Part shown: positions 1-9,680 of the stretch, piece after piece
Layout of the letters: every line of letters begins with the position of its first letter
Position numbering within the stretch: position 1 is the first letter of the stretch
DNA from: Dyadobacter jiangsuensis
Lineage (GTDB): Bacteria; Bacteroidota; Bacteroidia; Cytophagales; Spirosomataceae
NCBI RefSeq assembly: GCF_003014695.1
Contig: NZ_PYAS01000002.1
Span: 124,001 to 188,000, forward strand
Direction of reading: 5' to 3'
Length of the DNA: 64,000 bases
Program-made: the position numbers and the translations under genes
Notes under the pieces: model-generated
Seen by the model: the letters and a program-made list of their open reading frames with translations, nothing else
The model's database searches: none
Told to the model about the DNA's origin: nothing

Positions 1-648
1 GTCGGCCATTACGAAAGACTTGTAATCGCGGTAAGGTACTACGCCCAGGTTCGGTACAAGGGTTGTGAAGGGATAATCGGCAATTTCGGGCTTGGCGGCC
101 GAGACGACCGACAGCAATGTGGATTTGCCCGCATTCGGGAAGCCTACCAGACCCACGTCGGCCAGTACTTTCAGTTCAAGAATGAACCACTCTTCTTTGC
201 CGGGCTCACCGGGTTGAGCGTATTGGGGCGTTTGGTTGGTCGCCGATTTGAAATGGTCGTTACCCATTCCGCCACGTCCGCCGCGGAGCAGGATCATTTC
301 CTGCCCGTCTTCGGTGATCTCGAAAAGCTGTTCGCCGGTTTCGGCATTTTTGGCGATCGTGCCCAGCGGTACTTCCAGAATAATATCCTTTCCGATTGCC
401 CCCGTGCGCCGCCCGCCTTCGCCGCCTTTTCCGTCGAACGCTTTTACGTGCTTGGTGTATTTCAAATGCAGCAATGTCCAGAGCTGGGCATTGCCTTTCA
501 ATATCACGTGACCTCCGCGTCCGCCGTCACCACCGTCCGGTCCACCTTTCTCGACGTGTTTTTCACGCCTGAAATGCATAGAGCCGGCACCGCCGTTACC
601 GGAGCGCGCATTGATTTTTACGTAGTCTATAAAGTTAGAGGAGGCCAT
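1..648 (-). CDS. obgE: GTPase Obg (partial, C-terminus outside the window)
   Basis: Obg-family GTPase, which binds the 50S ribosomal subunit and acts in late ribosome assembly and stress signalling. The visible 216 residues begin at an ATG on the minus strand at 648. Residues 1-160 are the glycine-rich Obg fold (runs such as [33 protein letters not shown]). The G1 loop GFPNAGKST lies at residues 169-177 and the switch region [12 protein letters not shown] at 191-202. The remaining G-domain and tail continue beyond base 1. It lies 25 bases downstream of adk on the same strand, so the two are probably co-transcribed. Family assignment is secure. Confidence 0.97.
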   Translation of the reverse strand, partial: MASSNFIDYVKINARSGNGGAGSMHFRREKHVEKGGPDGGDGGRGGHVILKGNAQLWTLLHLKYTKHVKAFDGKGGEGGRRTGAIGKDIILEVPLGTIAKNAETGEQLFEITEDGQEMILLRGGRGGMGNDHFKSATNQTPQYAQPGEPGKEEWFILELKVLADVGLVGFPNAGKSTLLSVVSAAKPEIADYPFTTLVPNLGVVPYRDYKSFVMAD

Positions 649-673
649 GTGAGTATAGTGAAAAAAATAGAAA

Positions 674-1246
674 TCAGGCTGCTTCGATCGCGTTCGAGAT
701 TTCCCCGAAGATAAAATCGATTTCACCTATTCCGTTGATAGCGATAAACTTACCTTGTCCCTGGTAATAGTCGGCAACGGGTTTTGTTTTGCTGTTATAT
801 TCCTGAATGCGTTTCGCAATCAGTTCTTCGTTCTGGTCGTCGGGACGGCCGGATGTTTTGCCGCGGTTCAAAAGGCGTGCCAGCAGCTCGTCGTCGTCAA
901 CAGACAATGCTACCATCACCGAAATGCCTTCGTTGTAGCTTGCCAGCAGATTGTCCAATGCTTCGGCCTGCTTCACCGTTCTCGGGAAACCGTCGAAGAT
1001 GAAACCTGCCGCGTCGCGGTGCTCTTTCAGCTTGTTGTCGATCATCCCGATCACCACTTCATCCGGCACCAGAATGCCCTGGTCCATCAAAGTTTTGGCT
1101 TTCAATCCCAGCTCTGTACCAGCCTGAATTTCCGAGCGTAGCAGATCTCCTGTCGAAAGGTGGATCAAATTGTACTTTGCAATTATTTTTTCACTTTGGG
1201 TACCTTTCCCGGCGCCCGGAGGGCCAAACAGTATAAGATTCAGCAT
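674..1246 (-). CDS. adk: adenylate kinase, short-LID form
   Basis: Cytosolic adenylate kinase (ATP + AMP = 2 ADP), 190 residues. The P-loop GPPGAGKGT is at residues 8-16, the AMP-binding STGDLLR at 31-37, and the FDGFPRT motif at 84-90. The LID between about residues 125 and 136 ([14 protein letters not shown]) is short and has no zinc-binding cysteines, so this is the short form, as in vertebrate AK1. The ATG at 1246 is preferred over an upstream in-frame start at 1294, because a TAnnTTTG box at 1292-1299 would overlap the longer start. It heads a probable adk-obgE operon. Confidence 0.96.
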   Translation of the reverse strand: MLNLILFGPPGAGKGTQSEKIIAKYNLIHLSTGDLLRSEIQAGTELGLKAKTLMDQGILVPDEVVIGMIDNKLKEHRDAAGFIFDGFPRTVKQAEALDNLLASYNEGISVMVALSVDDDELLARLLNRGKTSGRPDDQNEELIAKRIQEYNSKTKPVADYYQGQGKFIAINGIGEIDFIFGEISNAIEAA

Positions 1247-1291
1247 AGTTGCTTCAAAAATTGATGTCGCGGTAGATTGGTGAATAAGCGG

Positions 1292-1299
1292 CAAATTTA
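1292..1299 (-). promoter_or_regulatory. TAnnTTTG -7 box upstream of adk
   Basis: The minus strand reads TAAATTTG, a perfect match to the Bacteroidota sigma-A -7 consensus TAnnTTTG, about 46 bases before the adk ATG. A transcript would start near 1285. No convincing -33 TTG was identified. Confidence 0.55.
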
Positions 1300-1345
1300 C
1301 AACTCTTACTATGATGTCTGCGAAATTGTTGCATAATTTTTACAA

Positions 1346-1382
1346 GAAAAATCCCCTTTACCATTTCGGGCAAAGGGGATTC
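1346..1382 (-). terminator. Rho-independent terminator of the 1405-2244 gene
   Basis: On the minus strand, AATCCCCTTT and AAAGGGGATT form a 10-bp stem around a 12-base loop, followed by TTTTTC. It lies 23 bases beyond the stop of the secreted-protein gene and separates it from adk. Confidence 0.85.
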
Positions 1383-1404
1383 GCTATCGTAAAAGTGGCT
1401 CCAT

Positions 1405-2244
1405 TCAGGGAATAACCACCCTTTTCACCGCTCCATCTTCATTCTGAACCACCGTTACGAACAGCGTTCCTTTTGTATTTTTCTTAAGTTCGACCTGGCC
1501 TACGTACTCGCCTTCGAACTCGTGAATCTCTTTTTTACCTACTTCTTTGCCTTTGGTGTCGGTGACCGTTACCGTCACATTACCCTTTTGCGGTACGCTG
1601 AAACGCAGGTTTAGGACGTCGTCGGCGGGATTGTTGGTATAAGCATTCAATGACCGGATGCTTGCGCTTTTTGCATTGTCATTGTTATCCCAGGCATAAT
1701 CGAAGCTTTTTCCGAAATTCTTCCCGAAATCCTCCATGTCGCGCATCATCATTTTGGCTTTGGGATGGAAGTTTTTGTCGAAATTTTTCTGAATCGACTT
1801 CATGCTTTCGTTGAACTTCTCGGAATCCCAGTCGAGGTCATGTTTGAAATCGCCGTCCCAGTGAAATACCATCGGCTCACGCGGATCGCGGTGGTCGACG
1901 ATCACTTTTTTGCGCTTTCTGGCAGCTATCACGCCGTCGGCGCCGTCATCAACCGTAATGGAAATGGTTTGCTTACCCTTTTTGTCGACGTTCAATGAAT
2001 CCAGCACTTTGTCGATGAATTTCTGCCTTTCGTCATCGCTTAACGCACCCACTTTGTAACTCTTCTCGATGTCGCGGGTTTTGCCGTTATCATCCTCGGT
2101 TACCCTGATCCGGATGCTGGTCTTTGCGTCGTCGTCGTCCTTTTTAGGTTTTTTGTCGGATTGGGCCTGCGCAACGGATAGCAGAGCGGGTGCCGCCACG
2201 AGCAGCAGCGACCATGTCAGTTTTTGAATTGAAACAGTTTTCAT
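1405..2244 (-). CDS. secreted acidic protein of unknown function
   Basis: Not recognised as a named family. A signal peptide with a hydrophobic core ending in AQAQ is followed by a strongly charged segment (KKPKKDDDDAK). The middle is rich in Asp, Lys and Phe (about residues 125-195, with repeated DFG/NFGK-like words). The last 70 residues form a beta-rich module (LRFSVPQKGNVTVTVTDTKG, ending VKRVVIP) that resembles the C-terminal sorting or adhesion domains of secreted Bacteroidota proteins, but lacks a clear PNP motif. The start at 2244 (MKTVSIQ) is chosen over 2250 (MLMKT); either leaves the signal peptide intact. It is divergent from the histidine kinase gene, so it could belong to that signalling circuit, which is inference only. 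Confidence 0.75.
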   Translation of the reverse strand: MKTVSIQKLTWSLLLVAAPALLSVAQAQSDKKPKKDDDDAKTSIRIRVTEDDNGKTRDIEKSYKVGALSDDERQKFIDKVLDSLNVDKKGKQTISITVDDGADGVIAARKRKKVIVDHRDPREPMVFHWDGDFKHDLDWDSEKFNESMKSIQKNFDKNFHPKAKMMMRDMEDFGKNFGKSFDYAWDNNDNAKSASIRSLNAYTNNPADDVLNLRFSVPQKGNVTVTVTDTKGKEVGKKEIHEFEGEYVGQVELKKNTKGTLFVTVVQNEDGAVKRVVIP

Positions 2245-2328
2245 AAGCATTGTTTGTTTTGAGTCTGAATGAATTGCAAAACCATGGCTATGTTGCTTGG
2301 GGCGTTGTTAAATAATGTTAAAAACACC

Positions 2329-2356
2329 TTGGGCCGGGGGCGAAACATTAAATTTG
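2329..2356 (+). promoter_or_regulatory. promoter of the histidine kinase gene
   Basis: TTG at 2329-2331 and TAAATTTG at 2349-2356 have the spacing expected of Bacteroidota -33/-7 promoters. Transcription would start near 2363, inside a longer in-frame open stretch starting at 2315, so it supports the later ATG at 2414. Confidence 0.6.
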
Positions 2357-2413
2357 TTCTTGGCAAAATGTCGGGCAAAGCACAGCCCGCGTTGCATTTG
2401 GGAAGCGGAAATT

Positions 2414-4255
2414 ATGACCAAACGGAAAATACAAATTATCGTAGGGCTGATGTGTCTCGCATTGATCGGGCTCATCGGTTTTCAGTGGTACTGGATCAGG
2501 GAGGCGATTGCGATCAGGAACGACCAGTTCAACCAGAAGGTCTCGGAATCGGTACAGCAGGTGGTGCACCGGCTGGAAAAGCAGGAAATGATGTACCTCC
2601 TGCAACGCCGTATCGAAGCTGAACAGCAGAAGAGCAAGCTCGATCGCATTGCGCAGCTGCGCGACATGCCCATGAAGCGGACCACTCCGCCGGCCCCCAA
2701 AACACCTGCTCATGAAGCGGTACCGCGCGTGCAGCCGCGGATGGAGGTCGCCATCGGCCCGAATGGCGAGGAAATACACTATCAGATCATTACCGAAGCA
2801 GCTCCTACCGACGTACTCAGCCCGAATATCAGGGTGATGGTGGATCATCAACAGCGCATTATAGAGGAATTTTTCCAGGCCCAGCAATATGGTATGGCCG
2901 GGATCGACGAGTTTATGCGCCGCCGGCTGGACGACGAGCGCCGTTTGGGAAATGCGATGCGCGGCATGGCAGATCCCGAAATCCGTCGGAAAGGAGCCGA
3001 TTTCCTAAAAAAGGATTCGGTTTCCAGAAATATCGCCAACCGGAAGGTGGCCTTGCCGGACAACGCCAAAGGCAGCAAGCAGAAGTCGCGGGCGATCCTC
3101 AGTACCGGGGAACCCGACCGTGCGGAGCTACTGAAAGAGGTGATGAAGGATTTTGTCTACACCCAAAGACCGATCGAACAGCGTGTGAACCGCTTTTTGC
3201 TGGATACATTATTGAAAAAACAGCTGATTCAAAATGGCGTCACATTGCCTTACGAGTTTGCCGTGAGGGGTGCCGTGCGCGGGCAATCGCCGGATAGCCT
3301 CATTTTCTCGACCGTGAGTATGCGCCGGAGTGAGTGGGAAGAGCGGTCGTACAAAGCGGCGTTGTTCCCGAACGAGACACTGACTGCGCAGAACGCATTA
3401 TATGTGTATTTCCCGGATCAGCAGCGCTATATTCTCAGTAATATGGGGGTGATGTTTGGTGGCTCGGGCATTCTGATCATCGTAATTATGGCCTGTTTCT
3501 ACCTGGCCGTTACGACCATTCTGCGTCAGAAAAAGCTTTCCGATATTAAAAATGACTTCATCAACAATATGACTCACGAGTTCAAAACGCCCATTTCCAC
3601 CATTGCATTGGCGGCGGAAATGGCGCAGGAGAATTCGGCCTCATTATTGGATAGCCCAAAAGGCTCACGGCTCGACCGCTACCTGGGCATTATCCGCGAG
3701 GAAAATAAACGGCTCGGAACGCATGTCGAGAAGGTTCTGCAAATGGCGTTGCTGGATAAAGGGCATGTAAAACTCAAAATCACCGAAACGAACATTCACG
3801 ACCTCATCGGCGCTGCACTGAATGGTCAGAGCGTGCAGATCGAGCAGAAGGAAGGGGAAGTAGACCTGAACTTCGATGCCGAGGAGGATGTAGTGGCGGC
3901 GGACGAGGTGCATATCTCCAATATTTTGAATAACCTCATCGACAATGCGATCAAGTATTCACCGGAGAAGCTGTATTTGAATATCAGTACCAAAAATGAA
4001 AACGGCGGCATCGCGATTTCCATTGCCGACAGGGGCATAGGCATGAACCGCGACCAACAGCAGCGCGTTTTCGATACTTTCTACCGTGTGCCTACCGGCA
4101 ATGTGCATGATGTGAAAGGCTTCGGGCTTGGGTTGAGTTATGTCAAAAAGATGGTCGAAGCACACGATGGTACCGTTCGTCTGCTAAGCAAACCGGGTGA
4201 GGGGAGCACATTTACGATCTGGCTGCCGGTCCGCAAAGAGGAGCAAATAGTTTAG
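2414..4255 (+). CDS. membrane sensor histidine kinase
   Basis: Two-component sensor kinase of 613 residues. A transmembrane helix at about residues 7-27 and a second at about 350-372 flank a large periplasmic sensor region with no recognised domain and an N-terminal part rich in Gln, Arg and Pro. The HisKA motif THEFKTP places the phospho-acceptor at H388. The ATPase domain shows the N box NLIDNAIKYSP near 506, DRGIGM, and FGLGLSYVKKM. No response regulator lies beside it, so its partner must be encoded elsewhere. The ATG at 2414 is preceded by a GGAAGCGGAA stretch and lies downstream of the promoter at 2329-2356. The ligand is unknown. Confidence 0.93.
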   Translation: MTKRKIQIIVGLMCLALIGLIGFQWYWIREAIAIRNDQFNQKVSESVQQVVHRLEKQEMMYLLQRRIEAEQQKSKLDRIAQLRDMPMKRTTPPAPKTPAHEAVPRVQPRMEVAIGPNGEEIHYQIITEAAPTDVLSPNIRVMVDHQQRIIEEFFQAQQYGMAGIDEFMRRRLDDERRLGNAMRGMADPEIRRKGADFLKKDSVSRNIANRKVALPDNAKGSKQKSRAILSTGEPDRAELLKEVMKDFVYTQRPIEQRVNRFLLDTLLKKQLIQNGVTLPYEFAVRGAVRGQSPDSLIFSTVSMRRSEWEERSYKAALFPNETLTAQNALYVYFPDQQRYILSNMGVMFGGSGILIIVIMACFYLAVTTILRQKKLSDIKNDFINNMTHEFKTPISTIALAAEMAQENSASLLDSPKGSRLDRYLGIIREENKRLGTHVEKVLQMALLDKGHVKLKITETNIHDLIGAALNGQSVQIEQKEGEVDLNFDAEEDVVAADEVHISNILNNLIDNAIKYSPEKLYLNISTKNENGGIAISIADRGIGMNRDQQQRVFDTFYRVPTGNVHDVKGFGLGLSYVKKMVEAHDGTVRLLSKPGEGSTFTIWLPVRKEEQIV

Positions 4256-4333
4256 AAATATCGCCCGTAACCGCTAACTTGCCGTCTTTTTAAGATGACT
4301 AACCGACAGTTACGGTAAATTTCTGAACACGCA

Positions 4334-6976
4334 ATGATTTCCAAAACTTATGCCCCTCAGGAGATAGAGGATAAATGGTACTCCTACTGGATCGAGAACA
4401 AGTTCTTTCAGTCGAAACCCAATCCTGACAAAGAACCCTACACCATCGTGATCCCGCCGCCGAACGTCACAGGTGTGCTGCACATGGGGCATATGCTCAA
4501 CAATACCATTCAGGATATTCTGGTCCGCAAGGCGCGGATGGAAGGCAAAGAGGCTTGCTGGGTGCCCGGTACCGACCACGCTTCCATTGCTACCGAGGCC
4601 AAAGTAGTGGCGATGCTCAAAGAGCGCGGCATTAACAAGCGTGACCTTACCCGCGACGAATTCCTTGAATATTGCTGGGAATGGACGCACAAATACGGCG
4701 GCATTATCCTCAAACAACTTCGTAAGCTGGGCGCTTCCTGCGACTGGGATCGCACGCGCTTCACCATGGAGCCGGATTTGTACGATTCGGTGATCGACGT
4801 TTTCATTGACCTGTATAATAAGGGAGAGATCTACCGCGGTCACCGGATGGTGAACTGGGACCCTCAGGCGCGCACGACCGTGTCCGACGAGGAGGTGATC
4901 ATGAAGGAAGTGAACCAGAAGCTGGTTTATCTGCGCTATCCTTTAGAAGGGGAGAATGGAGGAGGGAGTATGGAGGAAGGGGTTACTATTGCTACTACGC
5001 GGCCGGAGACTATTATGGCCGATGTGGCGATCTGCGTGAACCCGGCCGATGAGCGGTACCAGCATTTGATTGGTAAGAAAGTACTCATTCCATTGATCAA
5101 CCGGGCTATTCCGATTATCGCGGATGATTATGTGGAAATGGAGTTCGGAACGGGCTGCCTGAAAGTGACGCCTGCGCACGATACGAATGACTATGAACTT
5201 GGAAAGCGTCATAATCTGCCGATTATTGATTTGTTGAATGAGGATGGTACTCTGAATGAAAAAGCGCAGATCCTGGTAGGCGAGGACCGTTTCATTGCAC
5301 GCAAGAAGATCATCAAGTTGCTCGAAGAATCGGGTAACCTCGTGAAAGTGGAGGAATACCGGTCGAATGTAGGGCATTCGGAGCGTACCGATTCGGTGAT
5401 CGAGCCGCGGCTTTCGGAGCAGTGGTTCCTGAAAATGGAACAGATCAGCAAGCCCGCATTCGAGAATGTGATGAACGATACGGTGCAATTGATCCCCGCG
5501 AAATTCAAGAATACCTACCGTCACTGGATGGAAAACGTTCGTGATTGGAATATCAGCCGCCAGCTTTGGTGGGGGCACCGCATTCCGGCTTACTACCTGA
5601 ACGACGGCACGATGATCGTCGCGAAGTCGAAGCGGGAGGCATTGCGCAAGGCGCAGCACGAATACCAGCTTTTTGCATTGACCGAGGAGGATATCAAGCA
5701 GGATGAGGACGTGCTCGACACATGGTTCTCGTCGTGGCTTTGGCCGATCTCCGTGTTCAACGGGATTAAAGAGCCGGAAAATGAAGAAGTGAATTACTAT
5801 TACCCGACCAATGACCTCGTAACGGCCCCTGAAATCCTTTTCTTCTGGGTGGCGCGGATGATCATCGCGGGCTACGAATACCGCGGCCAGTATCCGTTCA
5901 AGAATGTATACCTGACCGGTATCGTTCGCGACAAGCAAGGCCGTAAAATGTCGAAATCGCTGGGTAACTCCCCCGATCCGATCGATCTCATCGATAAATA
6001 TGGTGCTGACAGTATCCGTACCGGTATGCTTTTCAGCTCCCAGGCGGGTAACGATTTGCCTTACGATGAAAAGCTGATTGAGCAGGGCCGGAATTTTGGT
6101 AACAAAATCTGGAATGCATTCCGTTTGGTTAAGGGCTGGACTGTGGACAGCGAGCTTCCTGTTCCGGAAGGTTCGAAACTGGCCGTACAGTGGTTTGAAA
6201 GCAAATTGAACCAGACATTGGCCGAAGTGCAGGACCACTTCTCTAAATTCCGCATTTCGGATGCATTGGGTTCCGTTTACAGGCTGATCTGGGACGATTT
6301 CTGCGCACAATATCTCGAAATGATCAAGCCGGGCTTCGAGCAGCCGATCGACCTGTCGACCTATGACTCGACGCTTGACTTCTTCGATCGCCTGATGCGT
6401 TTGCTGCATCCGTTTATGCCTTTCATTTCGGAGGAAATCTGGCAGAACATCATTGAAAGGGGCGAGAAAGAGTCTATTTGCGTCGCGCATTTCCCGCAGG
6501 CCGGAGAGTTTGACCAGGCATTGCTGAATGACTTTGATATATTGTTCGAACTCGTTTCGTCGATCCGTAACCTGCGCAATGCAAAAGGCATTAGCCCCAA
6601 AACCGCATTGCCGCTTGCGATCCGCGCCGAATCGAACGAACGTTACAACGCATTGACGCCGCTGATTGAAAAGCTGGCGAATGTAGAGGGCATTAGTTAC
6701 GTGGTCGGAGAAGCGGAAGGAACGTCATTCCGGGTGAAATCGGATGAGTTCTTTGTGAACCTGGCCGACGAGCTGGATGTAGAAGCGGAGCGTGAAAATC
6801 TTCAACGTGAATTGGAATACACCAAAGGCTTCCTCGACTCGGTAATGAAAAAGCTTTCGAACGAACGCTTCGTGGCTAATGCAAAAGGTGATATCGTCGA
6901 AAAGGAGAGGGCGAAGCAGGCAGATGCCGAAGCTAAGATCGCCACATTGACCGAGGCGCTGGCACGACTCAAATAA
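4334..6976 (+). CDS. valS: valyl-tRNA synthetase
   Basis: Class I aminoacyl-tRNA synthetase charging tRNA-Val, 880 residues, full length. The HIGH-type motif is HMGH at 50-53 within PPPNVTGVLHMGH, the KMSKS loop is at 538-542, and the editing-domain ATTRPETIM sequence is present. The C-terminal 70 residues form the charged coiled-coil arm typical of ValRS. An odd feature is a purine-rich stretch at 4947-4982, encoding a GENGGGSMEEG-like segment just before ATTRPET; it resembles repeats found elsewhere in this window and sits where the family has a variable linker. A hairpin terminator follows. Monocistronic by context. Confidence 0.98.
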   Translation: MISKTYAPQEIEDKWYSYWIENKFFQSKPNPDKEPYTIVIPPPNVTGVLHMGHMLNNTIQDILVRKARMEGKEACWVPGTDHASIATEAKVVAMLKERGINKRDLTRDEFLEYCWEWTHKYGGIILKQLRKLGASCDWDRTRFTMEPDLYDSVIDVFIDLYNKGEIYRGHRMVNWDPQARTTVSDEEVIMKEVNQKLVYLRYPLEGENGGGSMEEGVTIATTRPETIMADVAICVNPADERYQHLIGKKVLIPLINRAIPIIADDYVEMEFGTGCLKVTPAHDTNDYELGKRHNLPIIDLLNEDGTLNEKAQILVGEDRFIARKKIIKLLEESGNLVKVEEYRSNVGHSERTDSVIEPRLSEQWFLKMEQISKPAFENVMNDTVQLIPAKFKNTYRHWMENVRDWNISRQLWWGHRIPAYYLNDGTMIVAKSKREALRKAQHEYQLFALTEEDIKQDEDVLDTWFSSWLWPISVFNGIKEPENEEVNYYYPTNDLVTAPEILFFWVARMIIAGYEYRGQYPFKNVYLTGIVRDKQGRKMSKSLGNSPDPIDLIDKYGADSIRTGMLFSSQAGNDLPYDEKLIEQGRNFGNKIWNAFRLVKGWTVDSELPVPEGSKLAVQWFESKLNQTLAEVQDHFSKFRISDALGSVYRLIWDDFCAQYLEMIKPGFEQPIDLSTYDSTLDFFDRLMRLLHPFMPFISEEIWQNIIERGEKESICVAHFPQAGEFDQALLNDFDILFELVSSIRNLRNAKGISPKTALPLAIRAESNERYNALTPLIEKLANVEGISYVVGEAEGTSFRVKSDEFFVNLADELDVEAERENLQRELEYTKGFLDSVMKKLSNERFVANAKGDIVEKERAKQADAEAKIATLTEALARLK
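4947..4982 (+). repeat. purine-rich GGA repeat inside valS
   Basis: Two adjacent imperfect copies of GGAGAATGGAGGA / GGAGTATGGAGGA within the coding strand, almost free of pyrimidines. It is in frame with valS and related in sequence to the purine blocks at 49812-49972 and 56141-56310. Confidence 0.6.
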
Positions 6977-7000
6977 GCGTCAGAAATACAACTTTTTTGT

Positions 7001-7033
7001 AAAGCACAGGGCATTAGCGCCTTGTGCTTTTTT
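7001..7033 (+). terminator. Rho-independent terminator after valS
   Basis: AAAGCACA pairs with TGTGCTTT around a GGGCATTAGCGCCT loop that can pair further, followed by a run of T. It lies 24 bases after the valS stop. Confidence 0.8.
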
Positions 7034-7241
7034 ATTATGCAAGAATACGGTTTTATGTCTGTGTGACATTTAAAAAGTGCAACGGGACGACCACGTAAAT
7101 GGCTCACCCTTAGGATTAATCAATGAATTAATGGAGATAAAATTATATTCATTTTTAAAAAATTTTATTAGTTCAAACTGTTTGGAAATAGGAAAAATCC
7201 GGGTGTAAATTTCCCGCCAATCTCATGTAATTCAATTGACT

Positions 7242-8237
7242 ATGGCGACGAAAACAGTACAGGACCTGGTGGTGCCGGTGGGTGTCACCCTCGACCGGTT
7301 TATCATGCACAGCCAAAGCGCGTTTCCCTACGCGACGGGCGAGTTGTCGCAGCTGCTCCGTGACATTGCGCTTGCGGGGAAGATTATCAACCGGGAAATT
7401 AACCGCGCGGGGCTGATCGACATTGCGGGCGGCAACGGGACGGAAAATGTGCAGGGTGAAGACCAGCAAAAGCTCGATATCGTCGCCAACGTACGGTTCA
7501 TTCGTGCTTTGAAGAATGGGGGAGAGGTTTGCGCCATTCTTTCGGAAGAGGAGGAAGATATTATCCACACCGGCAACAATCATGGGAAGTACGTCGTGGC
7601 TATGGACCCGCTCGATGGTTCGTCCAACATCGATGTGAATGTTTCGATCGGTTCGATTTTCTCTATTTACAGACGAGTGACGCCTATCAACGGCCCGGCA
7701 TCGATGGAGGATTTCCTGCAAGGCGGCCGGAAGCAAATCGCGGCGGGCTATATTCTCTACGGCTCATCAACAATGCTCGTTTATTCTACCGGGGATGGTG
7801 TGAACGGGTTCACCTTTGACCATTCGCTGGGGGAATTCATTTTATCACACAAAAACATGGGTACGCCCGCCGATGGCAGGATTTACTCGGTGAACGAGGG
7901 GCATTACCACAGCTATCCGCCATTTGTACAGCAATATATTGCCCAATGTAAAACCAGAAGTTTCAGCGCACGATATATTGGCTCGCTTGTTGGTGATTTT
8001 CATCGGAATATGCTCAAAGGCGGCATTTACCTTTATCCATCCACTAAAAAAGACCCGAAAGGCAAATTACGTTTGCTTTATGAATGTTATCCGCTGGCAT
8101 TCATAGCTGAAAAGTCGGGTGGTAAGGCGAGCGACGGTTTCGGGAGTATTCTCGATATTGTGCCGCAGTCGTTTCACCAGCGTTCGCCGCTCTACATCGG
8201 CTCCGCTGGGCTTGTGGACGACGTTGTGAAGGGCTGA
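7242..8237 (+). CDS. fbp: class I fructose-1,6-bisphosphatase
   Basis: Gluconeogenic enzyme hydrolysing fructose-1,6-bisphosphate to fructose-6-phosphate; 331 residues, the usual length for class I. The metal-binding motif [10 protein letters not shown] is at residues 122-131, preceded by EEEED; the sugar-phosphate region includes [19 protein letters not shown] and [22 protein letters not shown]. The ATG at 7242 is used rather than a TTG two codons upstream. The preceding 265 bases are AT-rich near the gene and hold only the valS terminator. It is immediately followed (37 bases) by the helicase gene with its own promoter box. Confidence 0.97.
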   Translation: MATKTVQDLVVPVGVTLDRFIMHSQSAFPYATGELSQLLRDIALAGKIINREINRAGLIDIAGGNGTENVQGEDQQKLDIVANVRFIRALKNGGEVCAILSEEEEDIIHTGNNHGKYVVAMDPLDGSSNIDVNVSIGSIFSIYRRVTPINGPASMEDFLQGGRKQIAAGYILYGSSTMLVYSTGDGVNGFTFDHSLGEFILSHKNMGTPADGRIYSVNEGHYHSYPPFVQQYIAQCKTRSFSARYIGSLVGDFHRNMLKGGIYLYPSTKKDPKGKLRLLYECYPLAFIAEKSGGKASDGFGSILDIVPQSFHQRSPLYIGSAGLVDDVVKG

Positions 8238-8262
8238 TTACCGGCTACCGTTTTAGTTTTCG

Positions 8263-8270
8263 TAACTTTG
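8263..8270 (+). promoter_or_regulatory. TAnnTTTG box 4 bases before the helicase ATG
   Basis: TAACTTTG matches the Bacteroidota -7 consensus exactly and ends four bases before the ATG at 8275. Transcription would begin at or within a few bases of the start codon, predicting a leaderless mRNA. No good -33 element is visible. Confidence 0.5.
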
Positions 8271-8274
8271 CGGA

Positions 8275-9612
8275 ATGCAGACTACGCAAAACTCATTCGA
8301 GCAGTTTAAGCTCAACCGCCAATTGCTCAACGCGATTGAAGAAGCAGGTTACACTGAACCAACCCCCATTCAGGAGCAGGCGATACCCGTGGCGCTGGCC
8401 GGGCAAGACATTTTGGGCATTGCCCAGACAGGCACCGGCAAGACCGCTGCCTATACATTACCCTTGTTGATGCGCATCAAATATGCCCAGGGACAGCATC
8501 CCCGGGCATTGATTTTGGCTCCCACGCGCGAGCTCGCGATGCAAATCTCCGAGGCCATTACGCAGCTGGGCAAATACACCGACATCCGTACGGTGGTACT
8601 ATATGGCGGCGTAGGCCCGAAAACGCAGATCGAAGCATTGCGTAAAGGCGTCGATATTATTGTGGCGACACCGGGCCGGTTCATGGATTTGTATTTCCAG
8701 GAAGAGATCGTCGTCAAGCATTTGAATGTAATGGTGCTCGACGAGGCCGATAAAATGATGGATATGGGCTTTATGCCGCAGATCCGCAAGCTGCTGGAAG
8801 TGATTCCGCGCAAAAGGCAGAATATGCTTTTCTCGGCCACGTTTTCAGGTAAAGTAGAGAATCTTTCCTACGAATTCCTCGAATTTCCTACGCGCATCGA
8901 AGTCACCCCACAGGCTACTGCCGCGGAAATGGTGACGCAGGCCCTTTACGAAGTGCCTAATTTCCGCACGAAAATCAATCTGTTATCCTATTTATTGGAA
9001 GACAAAGAGGCCTTCACACGCGTGCTCGTGTTCACGCGCAGCCGCGAGGTGGCCGGGTTGGTGCATCAAAATTTGTTGAACCGGGTAGTCCCCGAGGCAG
9101 AACTTCGCGTAATCCATGCGAACAAAGGCCAGAATACGCGCATTAATGCGATGGAGGCGTTCAGGGAGGGGAATATCAGGGTGATGGTTGCGACGGATGT
9201 CGTGGCGCGTGGTATCGATATTACCGAAGTAAGCCATGTGATCAATTTCGACGTGCCTTTAATTTACGAAGATTATGTGCACCGGATCGGCCGGACGGGG
9301 CGGGCTAACACCGTGGGCAATGCGATCACCTTCATGACCATCGCGGATGAATACCATATCCGCAAAATCGAAGCGATGATACGTATGGAAATTCCGAGAG
9401 CGGAGTTTCCGGACGATGTTTACATTGCCGAGACGCCCTTTCAGGAACGGCAGGATATGCTGCGTGAAATCGATAATCAGCGACGCAAGGAAGATCCGAC
9501 ATTCAAAGGAGCATTTCATGAGAAAAAGCATAGTTACCCGCCTGCCAAGAAGAGTTCGGGGAATACCACTAAGGGCCGCAGGGCTGCGGGCGGAAGAAGT
9601 AAACGCCGGTAA
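8275..9612 (+). CDS. DEAD-box ATP-dependent RNA helicase
   Basis: RNA helicase of 445 residues, resembling the RhlE group. It has the Q motif (FEQFKLNRQLLNAIEEAGY...PTPIQ, residues 8-33), Walker A AQTGTGKT at 50-57, PTRELA, DEAD at 156-159, SATFS near 188, ARGID, and HRIGRTGR at 336-343. The C-terminal 30 residues are basic and Gly/Ser-rich, as expected for an RNA-binding tail. Likely roles are ribosome assembly or cold adaptation (family knowledge). The start fits a -7 box lying just upstream, suggesting a leaderless transcript. Confidence 0.95.
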   Translation: MQTTQNSFEQFKLNRQLLNAIEEAGYTEPTPIQEQAIPVALAGQDILGIAQTGTGKTAAYTLPLLMRIKYAQGQHPRALILAPTRELAMQISEAITQLGKYTDIRTVVLYGGVGPKTQIEALRKGVDIIVATPGRFMDLYFQEEIVVKHLNVMVLDEADKMMDMGFMPQIRKLLEVIPRKRQNMLFSATFSGKVENLSYEFLEFPTRIEVTPQATAAEMVTQALYEVPNFRTKINLLSYLLEDKEAFTRVLVFTRSREVAGLVHQNLLNRVVPEAELRVIHANKGQNTRINAMEAFREGNIRVMVATDVVARGIDITEVSHVINFDVPLIYEDYVHRIGRTGRANTVGNAITFMTIADEYHIRKIEAMIRMEIPRAEFPDDVYIAETPFQERQDMLREIDNQRRKEDPTFKGAFHEKKHSYPPAKKSSGNTTKGRRAAGGRSKRR

Positions 9613-9680
9613 TGCAATACAATTCCAATAAAACCGTTTAACTTGGACAATAGAAAACCTGTCTTCTATTAAAGTCAATT

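Noticed and set aside
4943-6490. 515-residue open frame antisense to valS
   Set aside because: It lies wholly opposite a complete valS, has no recognisable domain, start signal or membrane pattern, and is explained by codon bias of the sense gene.
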